NCBI RefSeq assembly: GCF_000717645.1
Contig: NZ_JNZZ01000011.1
Span: 1 to 64,000, forward strand
Length of the DNA: 64,000 nt
Origin: Streptomyces californicus
GTDB taxonomy: Bacteria > Actinomycetota > Actinomycetes > Streptomycetales > Streptomycetaceae
Reading direction: 5' to 3'
Shown here: positions 1-8,555 of the stretch, in pieces
Layout of the letters: the number at the start of each line of letters is the position of its first letter
Numbering within the stretch: position 1 is the first letter of the stretch
Program-made: the position numbers and the translations under genes
Notes under the pieces: model-generated
Told to the model about the DNA's origin: nothing
Seen by the model: only the letters and a program-made list of their open reading frames with translations
Database searches by the model: none

Positions 1-601
1 GCCCGCCCCCCCGGTTTCCGGCTCCGAGCCGGGGCGGCGGGGTGGTGGCGGGGCGGTCGGGCGCGGTGGGCGGGGCGGGCGCTGTGTGGCCGGGCGCGGT
101 GTCGGCGGCCGAGGCGGGCTGGGCGTGGCCGGGGGCGGTTGCAGCGGGCGGGGCGGGCGCGGTGCGGCCGGGGGCTGCGGGCGGGGTGTGCTCCGGCGTG
201 CGCCGGGCGGTGCGCGCCCCCCGGTGGCGGACGTGGCCCGGCGCCCCGGCCGTACGGGGCGGCTCGGCCGGGCCCGAGGTACGGCGGTGGGCCCGGCGGC
301 CCTGCGCCCGCTCGGCGAGGGCCCGGAGACAGGCCCACCGGGCCAGCGCGTACAGCCAGGACCGGCGCTCCGGCTCGGTCGAGGGGCACCGGGCGTCCTG
401 CCGGTCCGCGACCGCCAGGGCGGCGCCGAGCGCGTCGGCGGCCGCGTCATGGTCGCAGAGCACGGCGAGGCAGTAGGTGAAGAGCCCGTCGAGATAGGGC
501 TCGTAGCGGGCGGACGGCCGCTGGGCCGGGGTGCGGGCCGCTCGACGGTGCGCCCGGTGTGCGCCGGTGGTGTGCGTAGGGGACTCCAGCCTGCTGCTCA
601 T
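1..601 (-). CDS. N-terminal part of a sigma-like / BACON-type protein (runs off left edge)
   Basis: An open frame starts at the ATG at 601-599 and stays open to base 1, so only about 200 N-terminal codons are visible. Residues about 33-105 (RYEPYLDGLFTYCLAVLCDHDA...) look like a sigma-70 region-2-like helical domain with a conserved C-D-H-D-A and R-S-W-L-Y-A-L-A-R-W pattern; the rest is an Ala/Pro/Arg/His-rich linker. From memory, Streptomyces carry a BACON-domain protein with this kind of head immediately upstream of radA, which is why I suggest that family, but the BACON domain itself would lie outside the window. It is divergent from radA. Function unknown; a regulatory role is only inferred from the sigma-like head. 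Confidence 0.6.
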   Translation of the reverse strand, partial: MSSRLESPTHTTGAHRAHRRAARTPAQRPSARYEPYLDGLFTYCLAVLCDHDAAADALGAALAVADRQDARCPSTEPERRSWLYALARWACLRALAERAQGRRAHRRTSGPAEPPRTAGAPGHVRHRGARTARRTPEHTPPAAPGRTAPAPPAATAPGHAQPASAADTAPGHTAPAPPTAPDRPATTPPPRLGAGNRGGG

Positions 602-975
602 CACCCGGCGACCGTAGGCAGAGGAGTGCACACCCCAAGTGCCCCTTGAGCACATTTAATCCTTACGGGTGAATGTATCCCTCGAAAGAGGACAGAGGCC
701 GGGGAATCGGGCGTGTGCGCCCGGAGTGCTCCCGTGCGCCCTGCGTGTGGCGGCGGGCGCACGCCCTCCCTCCGTACCGCCCGCGCCCTGTCTCCGCGCC
801 CTTCCTCCGTGGCGACGGCGCCCCTTCTCCGTACCGTCGGCGTCCGGTGCGCCGTACCGGCGGCGTCCAGTACGCCGTACCGCCGGGTTCGGTGCGTGCC
901 GCGACCGTCGGGTGCCCGGCGCCTGCCGCCGACCGCGTGGGCGGCGTTGTCGTACCCCACCGATACGGTGACGCC
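602..975. promoter_or_regulatory. divergent intergenic region upstream of radA
   Basis: These 374 bases separate the leftward partial gene from radA. The only AT-rich patch in the neighbourhood (about 640-690, with TTTAATCCTTAC and GAATGTATCC) lies close to the leftward start and is the likely promoter zone for it. The rest is filled with CCGTACCG-type tracts (about 760-900). I see no clear -35/-10 pair for radA and no SOS-type palindrome. The long frames that cross this stretch are extensions of neighbouring frames. Confidence 0.35.
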
Positions 976-2388
976 ATGGCTGCCCGTACGAAATCCGCGA
1001 AGGACCGGCCGTCCTACCGCTGCACCGAATGCGGCTGGACCACCGCCAAGTGGCTCGGCCGTTGCCCCGAGTGCCAGGCGTGGGGGACGGTCGAGGAGTT
1101 CGGCGGCGCCCCCGCCGTGCGCACCACCGCCGCCGGCCGGGTCTCCACGGCCGCGCTGCCGATCGGCCAGGTCGACAGCCGGACGGCGACCGCCCGCTCG
1201 ACGGGCGTCGGCGAGCTGGACCGGGTGCTGGGCGGCGGGCTCGTCCCGGGCGCGGTCGTGCTGCTGGCGGGCGAGCCGGGCGTCGGCAAGTCGACGCTGC
1301 TGCTGGACGTGGCGGCCAAGGCGGCGAGCGACGACCACCGCACGCTGTACGTGACCGCCGAGGAGTCCGCGAGCCAGGTCCGGCTGCGCGCCGACCGGAT
1401 CAAGGCGATCAACGACCACCTCTACCTCGCGGCGGAGACCGATCTGTCGGCGGTGCTCGGCCACCTGGACGCGGTGAAGCCCTCGCTGCTGGTCCTGGAC
1501 TCGGTGCAGACGGTCGCCTCGCCGGAGATCGACGGCGCGCCCGGCGGGATGGCCCAGGTCCGGGAGGTCGCCGGGGCGCTCATCCGGGCGTCCAAGGAGC
1601 GCGGGATGGCCACGCTGCTGGTCGGCCACGTCACCAAGGACGGCGCGATCGCCGGGCCCCGGCTGCTGGAGCACCTGGTGGACGTGGTGCTCTCCTTCGA
1701 GGGCGACCGGCACGCCCGGCTGCGGCTGGTGCGGGGCGTCAAGAACCGTTACGGCGCGACCGACGAGGTCGGCTGCTTCGAACTGCACGACGAGGGCATC
1801 ACCGGACTCGCCGACCCCTCGGGCCTCTTCCTGACCCGCCGCGACGTGGCGGTGCCGGGCACCTGCCTCACCGTGACGCTGGAGGGCAAGCGGCCGCTGG
1901 TGGCCGAGGTGCAGGCGCTGACCGTCGACTCGCAGATCCCCTCGCCCCGGCGCACCACCTCCGGCCTGGAGACCTCGCGGGTGTCGATGATGCTCGCCGT
2001 GCTGGAGCAGCGCGGCCGGATCAGCGCGCTCGGCAAGCGGGACATCTACAGCGCGACGGTGGGCGGCGTGAAGCTCACCGAGCCCGCGGCCGACCTGGCC
2101 GTCGCGCTCGCGCTGGCCAGCGCGGCCAGCGACACCCCCCTCCCGAAGAACCTGGTCGCGATCGGCGAGGTGGGCCTCGCGGGCGAGGTCAGGCGGGTCA
2201 CCGGGGTGCAGCGGAGGCTGGCCGAGGCGCACCGGCTGGGCTTCACCCACGCCCTCGTCCCGACGGACCCGGGGAAGGTCCCGGCCGGTATGAAGGTCAC
2301 GGAAGTCGCCGACATGGGCGACGCTCTGCGGGTCCTCCCGCGCCGCTCTCGCCAGGAGGCACCACAGGAGGACGGCGCGCGCCGGTAG
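976..2388 (+). CDS. radA: DNA repair protein RadA (Sms)
   Basis: Encodes a 470-residue RecA-like ATPase that processes branched recombination intermediates. The N-terminal C4 zinc finger is visible (Cys16, Cys19, Cys30, Cys33 in CTEC...CPEC). Walker A is at about 99-107 (GEPGVGKST). The RadA signature K-N-R-[FY]-G is at 256-260, here KNRYG. The C-terminal third matches the Lon-protease-like domain of the family. The open frame extends upstream, but the ATG at 976 begins right before the zinc finger and gives the usual family length. disA follows after 80 bases on the same strand, a conserved radA-disA pairing in actinobacteria that links recombination repair with DNA-integrity scanning. Confidence 0.97.
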   Translation: MAARTKSAKDRPSYRCTECGWTTAKWLGRCPECQAWGTVEEFGGAPAVRTTAAGRVSTAALPIGQVDSRTATARSTGVGELDRVLGGGLVPGAVVLLAGEPGVGKSTLLLDVAAKAASDDHRTLYVTAEESASQVRLRADRIKAINDHLYLAAETDLSAVLGHLDAVKPSLLVLDSVQTVASPEIDGAPGGMAQVREVAGALIRASKERGMATLLVGHVTKDGAIAGPRLLEHLVDVVLSFEGDRHARLRLVRGVKNRYGATDEVGCFELHDEGITGLADPSGLFLTRRDVAVPGTCLTVTLEGKRPLVAEVQALTVDSQIPSPRRTTSGLETSRVSMMLAVLEQRGRISALGKRDIYSATVGGVKLTEPAADLAVALALASAASDTPLPKNLVAIGEVGLAGEVRRVTGVQRRLAEAHRLGFTHALVPTDPGKVPAGMKVTEVADMGDALRVLPRRSRQEAPQEDGARR

Positions 2389-2468
2389 ACTTTGCCCTGG
2401 TCTCGCCCGCCCGTGGACACGGCACGGCGGACGCGAGAGCACCGCAAACCTGTGACCGGAGGAGTGCA

Positions 2469-3593
2469 GTGGCAGCCAACGACCGGGCGACGACGCCCGG
2501 AAAGTCCGGCCAAGGCACCGGCAACGAGGCGCTGATGCGCGCCTCGCTGAGCGCGGTCGCGCCCGGTATGGCCCTGCGGGACGGCCTGGAGCGCATTCTC
2601 CGCGGCAATACCGGTGGCCTGATCGTGCTGGGCATGGACAAGACCGTCGAGTCGATGTGCACCGGCGGATTCGTGCTGGACGTCGAGTTCACGGCGACGC
2701 GCCTGCGAGAGCTGTGCAAGCTCGACGGGGCGCTGATCCTCGACAAGGACATGACGAAGATCCTGCGGGCCGGCGTGCAGCTGGTCCCGGACGCCTCGAT
2801 CCCCACGGAGGAGACGGGCACCCGGCACCGTACGGCGGACCGGGTCTCCAAGGCGTGCGGCTTCCCCGTCGTCTCGGTCTCCCAGTCGATGCGGCTGATC
2901 GCGCTGTACGTGCACGGGGAGCGGCGGGTCCTGGAGGAGTCCTCCGCGATCCTGTCCCGGGCCAACCAGGCGCTCGCCACGCTGGAGCGGTACAAGCTGC
3001 GCCTCGACGAGGTGGCGGGCACGCTGTCCGCCCTGGAGATCGAGGACCTGGTCACCGTCCGGGACGTGACGGCGGTGGCGCAGCGCCTGGAGATGGTGCG
3101 GCGGATCGCGACGGAGATCGCGGAGTACGTGGTCGAGCTCGGCACCGACGGACGCCTCCTGGCGCTCCAGCTGGACGAGCTGATCGCGGGCGTGGAGCCG
3201 GAGCGGGAGCTGGTCGTCCGCGACTACGTCCCCGAGCCGACGGCGAAGCGGTCGCGGACGGTGGCCGAGGCCCTGACGGAGCTGGACGCGCTGACCCACA
3301 CCGAGCTGCTGGAGCTGCCGGTGGTGGCGCGGGCGCTGGGCTACAGCGGTTCGCCCGAGACGCTGGACTCGGCGGTCTCCCCGCGGGGCTTCCGGCTGCT
3401 GGCGAAGGTCCCGCGGCTGCCGAACGCGATCATCGAGCGGCTGGTGGAGCACTTCGGCGGCCTGCAGAAGCTGCTGGCCGCGAGCGTGGACGACCTCCAG
3501 GCGGTGGACGGCGTCGGCGAGGCGCGGGCCCGCAGCGTGCGGGAGGGGCTGTCGCGGCTGGCGGAGTCCTCGATCCTGGAACGCTACGTCTGA
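2469..3593 (+). CDS. disA: DNA integrity scanning protein DisA, diadenylate cyclase
   Basis: Makes cyclic di-AMP from two ATP and scans DNA for branched structures. The 374-residue product has the DAC domain at about 30-160 with the catalytic D-G-A motif (Asp86-Ala88) and the R-H-R motif (Arg119-Arg121 in GTRHRTADR), a central helical spine, and a C-terminal helix-hairpin-helix DNA-binding region (about 300-374, near [15 protein letters not shown]). The start is the GTG at 2469 preceded by GGAGG; the in-frame upstream extension belongs to a frame overlapping radA. In Streptomyces c-di-AMP affects osmotic balance and cell-wall hydrolases. It probably shares a transcript with radA. Confidence 0.97.
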   Translation: MAANDRATTPGKSGQGTGNEALMRASLSAVAPGMALRDGLERILRGNTGGLIVLGMDKTVESMCTGGFVLDVEFTATRLRELCKLDGALILDKDMTKILRAGVQLVPDASIPTEETGTRHRTADRVSKACGFPVVSVSQSMRLIALYVHGERRVLEESSAILSRANQALATLERYKLRLDEVAGTLSALEIEDLVTVRDVTAVAQRLEMVRRIATEIAEYVVELGTDGRLLALQLDELIAGVEPERELVVRDYVPEPTAKRSRTVAEALTELDALTHTELLELPVVARALGYSGSPETLDSAVSPRGFRLLAKVPRLPNAIIERLVEHFGGLQKLLAASVDDLQAVDGVGEARARSVREGLSRLAESSILERYV

Positions 3594-3922
3594 GGGCCGC
3601 GGGCTGTCCGGGTCGCCCGGGGCCGCGGGCCTCACGCCCGCCCGCGTGAACGGGTCCGCCCTCAAACGCCGGACCGGCTGGGGATGCCCGGCCGACCCCA
3701 CACCACGAGCCACGCGCCCGCCCGCATGAACGGGTCCGTCCTCAAACGCCGGACGGGCTGGAGATGCCCGACCATCTCAACGGGTCCGTCCTCAAACGCC
3801 GGACGGGCTGGGGGTGCCGGGCGGGCTGGAAATGCCCGACCACGCCGAACAGGCCGGGCTGCGAAGGGCCGCCGGAAGGGCTGAGGATGCCCGGCGCGCC
3901 GCAGGACGGTCGGCGCGCGGGG
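3594..3922. repeat. three near-identical dispersed repeats plus decayed copies
   Basis: Between the convergent disA and the leftward membrane-protein gene lie three copies of a roughly 43-base element containing CTCAAACGCCGGACGGGCTG: 3648-3690, 3728-3770 and 3778-3820. The first differs by two bases. Partial, decayed copies follow at about 3819-3840 and 3870-3894 (each keeps GGGCTGxAxATGCCCG). A more diverged copy is at 28651-28680. This looks like a REP-type intergenic repeat family of Streptomyces. No coding gene is supported here. Confidence 0.8.
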
Positions 3923-4756
3923 TCAGTCCTTCGCCAGGACGAACGAGGCTCGCTGGACCGGGATGCCCGGGGCCTTCGCCTCCAGCAGGTACGTGCCCGG
4001 TTCCGCCTTCCCGGCCGGCGGGGTCGCACAGCGCGGCGCGGACAGCGTCCGGTTCCAGTCCACCGTGTGGATCACCGTCGCCCCCGCCGGGACCGCCAGG
4101 AACAGCGGGTCCGCCGCCGCGGGGCAGTCCTTCGAGGACCAGATCGGGTCGTCGTCCTCGCCGCCCGCCTCGGTCACCGTGAGCACCGCGCTCTTCGGCC
4201 CGAAGTCGGCCTTGCACGCGGCCTTCGAGGTGTTCTTCGCGATCAGTTCGAACTTCGGCTTGTCGTCGGGGCCGTAGCTGACCTTCGTCCGGAGGCTCAA
4301 CCGCACGTCGGCGGGCTTGCATTCGGGGAGCGGGGAGCCCGCCGGGACCTGACGGCCCGCGCCGTCGCCGCCGCCCGTGCCCGCCGTGCCCGCGCCGGAC
4401 CCGTCCGCACCGCCCGTACCGGCACCGCCTGTTGACGCCCCGTCGGACGAACCGCCCCCGTCCGCGCCGCCGGAGGGTCCGCCCGAGCCGCCCGAGCCTC
4501 CGGAGCCGTCCTCGTCGTCCGACTCGTCGCGCCCGCCCGGCTGTTGGCTGATCGCGGGACCGGAGCTGCCCGGTCCGGGAGTGATCGACTCGACCGGGTC
4601 GGAGCCACCCGGCTTGCCGTCGTCACGGCTTCCCCCGCCGCCCGTGGACGTCACGGCCCAGGCGATCAACACGGCGAGCAGCGCAACCAGAAGTCCCGCT
4701 ACCGCCCTTCGACGCCAGTAGATGCTGGAGGGAAGCGGACCGACCGGATTGCGCAT
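3923..4756 (-). CDS. membrane-anchored protein with Ser/Gly/Asp linker and extracellular domain
   Basis: A 277-residue protein with one N-terminal membrane segment (about residues 18-36, AVAGLLVALLAVLIAWAV) after a short basic cytoplasmic stretch, then a long low-complexity Gly/Ser/Asp/Glu spacer (about 40-140), and a folded C-terminal domain of about 135 residues with paired cysteines. The Gly/Ser/Asp tether suggests the domain is held outside the membrane. I chose the ATG at 4756 because the upstream in-frame extension (to 4807) lacks a ribosome site and the basic MRNPVG start fits a membrane anchor. Convergent to disA and divergent from mutY. No function recognised. Confidence 0.8.
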   Translation of the reverse strand: MRNPVGPLPSSIYWRRRAVAGLLVALLAVLIAWAVTSTGGGGSRDDGKPGGSDPVESITPGPGSSGPAISQQPGGRDESDDEDGSGGSGGSGGPSGGADGGGSSDGASTGGAGTGGADGSGAGTAGTGGGDGAGRQVPAGSPLPECKPADVRLSLRTKVSYGPDDKPKFELIAKNTSKAACKADFGPKSAVLTVTEAGGEDDDPIWSSKDCPAAADPLFLAVPAGATVIHTVDWNRTLSAPRCATPPAGKAEPGTYLLEAKAPGIPVQRASFVLAKD

Positions 4757-4976
4757 AGATCCCACGCTCCGAACTCTACGAGAGATCCGGAGCTTCTCCG
4801 GCCCCACCCGCCGCTCCGCTCACAAGTTTTGCCGATCATCATCACGGGACCTAGGGCGCGAGCCGGTCAGAGGGGACAGAACGGGTGGCGTTGTCACCCC
4901 GAGGGCCGCCGCGCGAGCCGACACCGCCCGCGCCCGTGACACCCGCCCCGCCTTCCGTGCCAGGATCGTGAGTGCC

Positions 4977-5894
4977 ATGACTGCCATGACTTCGCCCTCA
5001 GCCCAGACGCCCCCCGTCGCCGCCTCCTCCCTCCACACGCCCGTCATCGGGTGGTTCGAGCAGCACGCCCGCGATCTGCCCTGGCGCCGCCCCGAAGCGG
5101 GCGCCTGGGGCGTGATGGTCAGCGAGTTCATGCTCCAGCAGACCCCGGTGAACCGGGTCCTCCCCGTTTACGAGCAGTGGCTCGCCCGCTGGCCCCGCCC
5201 CGCCGACCTGGCCGCCGAGGCGCCCGGCGAGGCGGTCCGCGCCTGGGGCCGGCTCGGCTACCCGCGCCGCGCGCTGCGGCTGCACGGGGCGGCGCAGGCG
5301 ATAACGGAACGGCACGGCGGCGATGTGCCGAGCGAGCACGCCCAGCTGCTGGCGCTGCCCGGGATCGGGGAGTACACGGCGGCGGCCGTGGCCTCGTTCG
5401 CGTACGGGCAGCGGCACGCGGTGCTCGACACGAACGTCCGCCGGGTGTTCGCCCGCGCCGCGACCGGCGTCCAGTACCCGCCGAACGCGACCACGGCCGC
5501 CGAGCGCAAGCTCGCCCGCGCCCTGCTGCCCGAGGAGGACGAGCGGGCGGCGAAGTGGGCGGCGGCCACCATGGAACTGGGCGCCCTCGTGTGCACCGCG
5601 CGCAACGAGAACTGCGACCGGTGCCCCATCGCCGCGCGGTGTTCCTGGCGGCTGGCGGGGAAGCCGGCGCACGAGGGACCGCCGCGCAAGGGGCAGACGT
5701 ACGCCGGGACCGACCGCCAGGTGCGCGGGCGGCTGCTGGCCGTGTTGCGGGACGCGGTGGCCCCTGTACCGCAGGCCGCGCTGGACGCGGTGTGGGAGGA
5801 GCCGGTGCAGCGGGCCAGGGCGCTGGACGGACTGGTCGCGGACGGGCTCGTCGAGCCGCTGGCGGACGGCCGCTACCGGCTGCCGATGACCTGA
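4977..5894 (+). CDS. mutY: A/G-specific adenine DNA glycosylase MutY
   Basis: Removes adenine mispaired with 8-oxoguanine or guanine in base-excision repair. The 305-residue product shows the catalytic Glu50 in SEFMLQQT, the helix-hairpin-helix LPGIGEYTAAAV (about 128-139), the catalytic Asp151 in VLDTNVRRV, and the [4Fe-4S] ligands Cys206, Cys213, Cys216 and Cys222 (C-x6-C-x2-C-x5-C). Like other actinobacterial forms it is short and lacks most of the NUDIX-like 8-oxoG recognition domain seen in longer MutY proteins; the tail resembles a small winged-helix segment. An ATG start at 4977 is used; a GTG at 4968 is an alternative. The gene ends in a 10-bp inverted repeat. Confidence 0.96.
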   Translation: MTAMTSPSAQTPPVAASSLHTPVIGWFEQHARDLPWRRPEAGAWGVMVSEFMLQQTPVNRVLPVYEQWLARWPRPADLAAEAPGEAVRAWGRLGYPRRALRLHGAAQAITERHGGDVPSEHAQLLALPGIGEYTAAAVASFAYGQRHAVLDTNVRRVFARAATGVQYPPNATTAAERKLARALLPEEDERAAKWAAATMELGALVCTARNENCDRCPIAARCSWRLAGKPAHEGPPRKGQTYAGTDRQVRGRLLAVLRDAVAPVPQAALDAVWEEPVQRARALDGLVADGLVEPLADGRYRLPMT

Positions 5895-6004
5895 CCTCCG
5901 ACCGTGCCGCCTGCCGATGGCCTGACCCCCCAGGCGGCACCCGCTGCCGATCGCCTGCCCCCGGCCGGTACCCGCTTCCCATCGCCTGCCCCCGGCCGGT
6001 AGGG
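5877..6004. repeat. four imperfect tandem repeats running out of the mutY 3' end
   Basis: Starting in the last codons of mutY, a unit containing CTGCCGATxxCCTGxCCCCC recurs four times with increasing divergence. The last two copies are 31 bases each (5943-5973 and 5974-6004) and differ by only a few bases, sharing ATCGCCTGCCCCCGGCCGGTA. The array begins inside the coding end of mutY, so local slippage has extended the gene tail into the spacer. Confidence 0.65.
5904..5940 (+). terminator. hairpin after mutY
   Basis: A perfect 10-bp inverted repeat, GTGCCGCCTG at 5904-5913 and CAGGCGGCAC at 5931-5940, with a 17-nt loop, begins 9 bases after the mutY stop. There is no U-tract, as is usual for Streptomyces terminators. 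It lies inside the tandem-repeat block, so the symmetry could partly come from the repeats. Confidence 0.55.
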
Positions 6005-6249
6005 GGCGGGGGAAGAACCCAACCTCTACACAGGCGCGTGTTTGATGCACACCCGGCGGGCGCGCCCGCGCCGGGCCTCCCCTCCCCCGCTGTTACACAA
6101 CCGATGGACAGCCGTGCACCGGCCTACGGCTGCTCCGCACATCGCCGTGACAACCCCTCCGTAGCGTCTGCGACAGCAGAACGGCCGGACCGCGGAGACC
6201 ACCGCGGCCCGGCGCCACACGGGGATGTTCGGGGACGGAGGCGGTTGTC
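6005..6249 (+). promoter_or_regulatory. leader region of the sigE operon
   Basis: The 245 bases before sigE should hold its promoter. The most AT-rich part is about 6015-6170 (GTGTTTGATGCAC, GTTACACAACCGATGG, GCCGTGACAACC). A good ribosome site (GGAGG, about 6237-6241) precedes the sigE ATG. In S. coelicolor this promoter is switched on by phosphorylated CseB under cell-wall stress; I cannot point to the CseB site with confidence here. Confidence 0.4.
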
Positions 6250-6924
6250 ATGACGCAGGGCGAGGTGCTCGCGTTCGAGGACTACGTACGCACACGGCAG
6301 GACGCGCTGCTGCGCAGTGCGCGCCGGCTGGTCCCCGACCCCGTGGACGCCCAGGACCTGCTGCAGACCGCCCTGGTGCGCACGTACGGCCGCTGGGACG
6401 GCATCGCCGACAAGTCGCTCGCCGACGCCTACCTGCGCCGCGTCATGATCAACACCCGTACCGAGTGGTGGCGGGCGCGCAAGCTCGAAGAGGTCCCGAC
6501 CGAGGAGCTCCCCGACGCGAGCGTCGACGACGGCAGCGAGCAGCGCGCCGACCGCGCCCTGCTGATGGACATCCTGGGCATTCTGGCTCCCAAGCAGCGC
6601 AGCGTCGTCGTGCTGCGACACTGGGAGCAGATGAGCACGGAGGAGACGGCTGCGGCGCTCGGCATGTCGGCCGGTACGGTCAAGAGCACGCTGCACCGGG
6701 CCCTGGCGCGGCTGCGCCAGGAGCTGGAGAGCCGCGAGCTGGACAGCCGCGAGGCGGTCGCCCGGGAACACGGTGACCGGCCGAGCGCGGCCCCGGCCGC
6801 CGCCTCCTCCCGTGTCCCCGCCCAGCGGTCGCCGCTCACCTCGGTGCCGCGGACGGGGGCGCGCACACCGGCGCGGCACGACAGGCGTCACGACGAGCGG
6901 GGGATGGAGCGGTGCGCGGCCTGA
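6250..6924 (+). CDS. sigE: ECF RNA polymerase sigma factor SigE (cell-envelope stress)
   Basis: A 224-residue ECF sigma factor. Region 2 spans about residues 8-75 (DALLRSARRLVPDPVDAQDLLQ... then NTRTEWWR) and region 4 about 105-160 with a helix-turn-helix ending AALGMSAGTVKSTLHRAL. It directs transcription of cell-wall maintenance genes. The next three genes are cseA, cseB and cseC, the known partners that switch sigE on when the wall is damaged. Compared with the S. coelicolor protein as I remember it (about 176 residues), this one has about 45 extra, Arg/Pro/Ser-rich residues (about 180-220) before an ERCAA end. The stop overlaps the cseA start by 13 bases. Confidence 0.95.
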   Translation: MTQGEVLAFEDYVRTRQDALLRSARRLVPDPVDAQDLLQTALVRTYGRWDGIADKSLADAYLRRVMINTRTEWWRARKLEEVPTEELPDASVDDGSEQRADRALLMDILGILAPKQRSVVVLRHWEQMSTEETAAALGMSAGTVKSTLHRALARLRQELESRELDSREAVAREHGDRPSAAPAAASSRVPAQRSPLTSVPRTGARTPARHDRRHDERGMERCAA

Positions 6925-7763
6925 GAGGCAGCAGCGTCGGCGCGGGCGGTCACGGGGACGGACGACCCCCGGGCGGCTCCGGCAACGGCACGACCTCCCC
7001 GGGCGGCGCCCGGGAAGCGGACGACGACACCCCGGGCAGATCCCGCGCCGGCCGGCTCCAAAGGCGGAGCCGGAGCCAGGGCTTCCGTACGGGTATGGCG
7101 GCGAGCGGCACGGCCTTGGCCGGGCTCGCCGCCTTCGGGCTGTTCACCGTCGGCTGCTCCACGGGCGGCACCGGCACCCGGGACGAGGGCCCCGCCGGCA
7201 GCCAGCCGGTCGCCCAGATCACCCCGCGGACCGGCCCGACCGGCACGGACGCGCCCGTCCGCCGGGTCGACGCCGTGAAGCTGCTCAAGAACGACCCCAA
7301 GGTGGGCGAGCGGGTCCGGGAAGGGCTCAAGCCCTGCGCGGGCAGGACGTACCCCATCGACACCTCCTACGGGTCGATGACCGGCGGCCGCACCGCCGAC
7401 GTGGTGGTCAACGTGATGAGCTGCGCCGACTCGGTCAGCGTCGGGACGTATGTGTACCGGGCGGACGACAAGGGCGCGTACGAGAACGTCTTCGCGGTCG
7501 AGGTCCCCGCCGTCTACGGGACGATCGACCGGGGCGACCTGGTGGTGACGACGCAGGTCTACGGGTCGAAGGATCCGCTGGCCTACCCGTCCGGCTCGGA
7601 AGTGGTCACCTACCGTTGGGCGAACGACCGCTTCACCGAGCACGACCGGGTGCACAACGAGTTCAGCCGTGCCGTCGAGGGCACGGACGGTGACCTTCCC
7701 GTCCAGTCGGAGCAGGTGGAACCGGCCCCGCGGGAGTCCCCGGCGGAACCGGACGGGAACTGA
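6912..7763 (+). CDS. cseA: lipoprotein CseA, modulator of the SigE system
   Basis: Starts at a GTG inside the end of sigE (13-base overlap), so its translation is probably coupled. The 283-residue product has a long, Gly/Arg-rich cytoplasmic-type head (1-60), a hydrophobic segment (about 62-80) and a lipobox-like V-G-C with Cys82, followed by an exported domain of about 200 residues. In S. coelicolor CseA is a surface lipoprotein that dampens the SigE response, probably through the CseC sensor. The head is unusually long for a signal peptide; a start nearer residue 55-62 (Met62) is possible. The order sigE-cseA-cseB-cseC supports the name. Confidence 0.85.
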   Translation: MRGLRGSSVGAGGHGDGRPPGGSGNGTTSPGGAREADDDTPGRSRAGRLQRRSRSQGFRTGMAASGTALAGLAAFGLFTVGCSTGGTGTRDEGPAGSQPVAQITPRTGPTGTDAPVRRVDAVKLLKNDPKVGERVREGLKPCAGRTYPIDTSYGSMTGGRTADVVVNVMSCADSVSVGTYVYRADDKGAYENVFAVEVPAVYGTIDRGDLVVTTQVYGSKDPLAYPSGSEVVTYRWANDRFTEHDRVHNEFSRAVEGTDGDLPVQSEQVEPAPRESPAEPDGN

Positions 7764-7794
7764 GAGCGGGACGGAAAGCGAGAGAAGCAGACCC

Positions 7795-8508
7795 ATGGCC
7801 GAGACCCATGTCCTCTTCGTCGAGGACGACGACGTCATCCGGGAGGCCACCCAGCTCGCCCTGGAGCGGGTCGGCTTCACGGTCACCGCGATGCCCGACG
7901 GGCTCTCCGGTCTGGAGGCGTTCCGCGCCGACCGGCCGGACATCGCGCTGCTCGACGTGATGGTGCCGGGCCTGGACGGGGTCAGCCTCTGCCGCCGCAT
8001 CCGGGACGAGTCGACCGTCCCGGTGATCATGCTCTCCGCGCGGGCCGACGCCATCGACGTGGTGCTCGGCCTGGAGGCCGGGGCCGACGACTACGTGACC
8101 AAGCCCTTCGACGGCGCGGTCCTGGTCGCCCGCATCCGGGCCGTGCTGCGCCGCTTCGGCCACGCGGCCGGGCCGGACGGACCGGGCCAGGGCGGCACGG
8201 AGGACGGCTCCGAGGCGCTCGGCGGGGTGCTGGTCTTCGGCGACCTGGAGGTCGACACGGACGGCATGGAGGTGCGGCGCGCCGGTGAGCAGGTGGCGCT
8301 GACGCCCACCGAGATGCGGCTGCTGCTGGAGTTCTCCTCCGCGCCGGGCACCGTCCTCTCCCGCGACCGGCTCCTGGAGCGGGTCTGGGACTACGGCTGG
8401 GGCGGCGACACCCGGGTCGTGGACGTCCATGTCCAGCGGCTGCGCACCAAGATCGGCCAGGACCGGATCGACACGGTCCGCGGCTTCGGCTACAAGCTGC
8501 GCGGCTGA
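7795..8508 (+). CDS. cseB: response regulator CseB (OmpR/PhoB family)
   Basis: A 237-residue response regulator. The receiver domain (1-120) shows the acidic pair at 10-12 (EDDD), phospho-acceptor Asp54 in ALLDVMVPG, and Lys103 in DDYVTKPF. The C-terminal winged helix (about 145-237) is of the OmpR type (LTPTEMRLLLEF, TRVVDVHVQRLRTKIG, RGFGYKL). When phosphorylated by CseC it activates the sigE promoter. The ATG at 7795 follows a GAGAAGCAG ribosome-site region; the frame is open further upstream into cseA but this start fits the family. There are 31 bases between cseA and cseB. Confidence 0.95.
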   Translation: MAETHVLFVEDDDVIREATQLALERVGFTVTAMPDGLSGLEAFRADRPDIALLDVMVPGLDGVSLCRRIRDESTVPVIMLSARADAIDVVLGLEAGADDYVTKPFDGAVLVARIRAVLRRFGHAAGPDGPGQGGTEDGSEALGGVLVFGDLEVDTDGMEVRRAGEQVALTPTEMRLLLEFSSAPGTVLSRDRLLERVWDYGWGGDTRVVDVHVQRLRTKIGQDRIDTVRGFGYKLRG

Positions 8509-8555
8509 CGCGGCACGGACGCGGACGGGGACGTGGAGCGAGTGGTGAGGCACGG

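Noticed and set aside
601..2442. 613-codon leftward open frame over radA
   Set aside because: Antisense shadow of radA in GC-rich DNA; no family pattern, Arg/His/Gly-rich product, and radA itself is certain.
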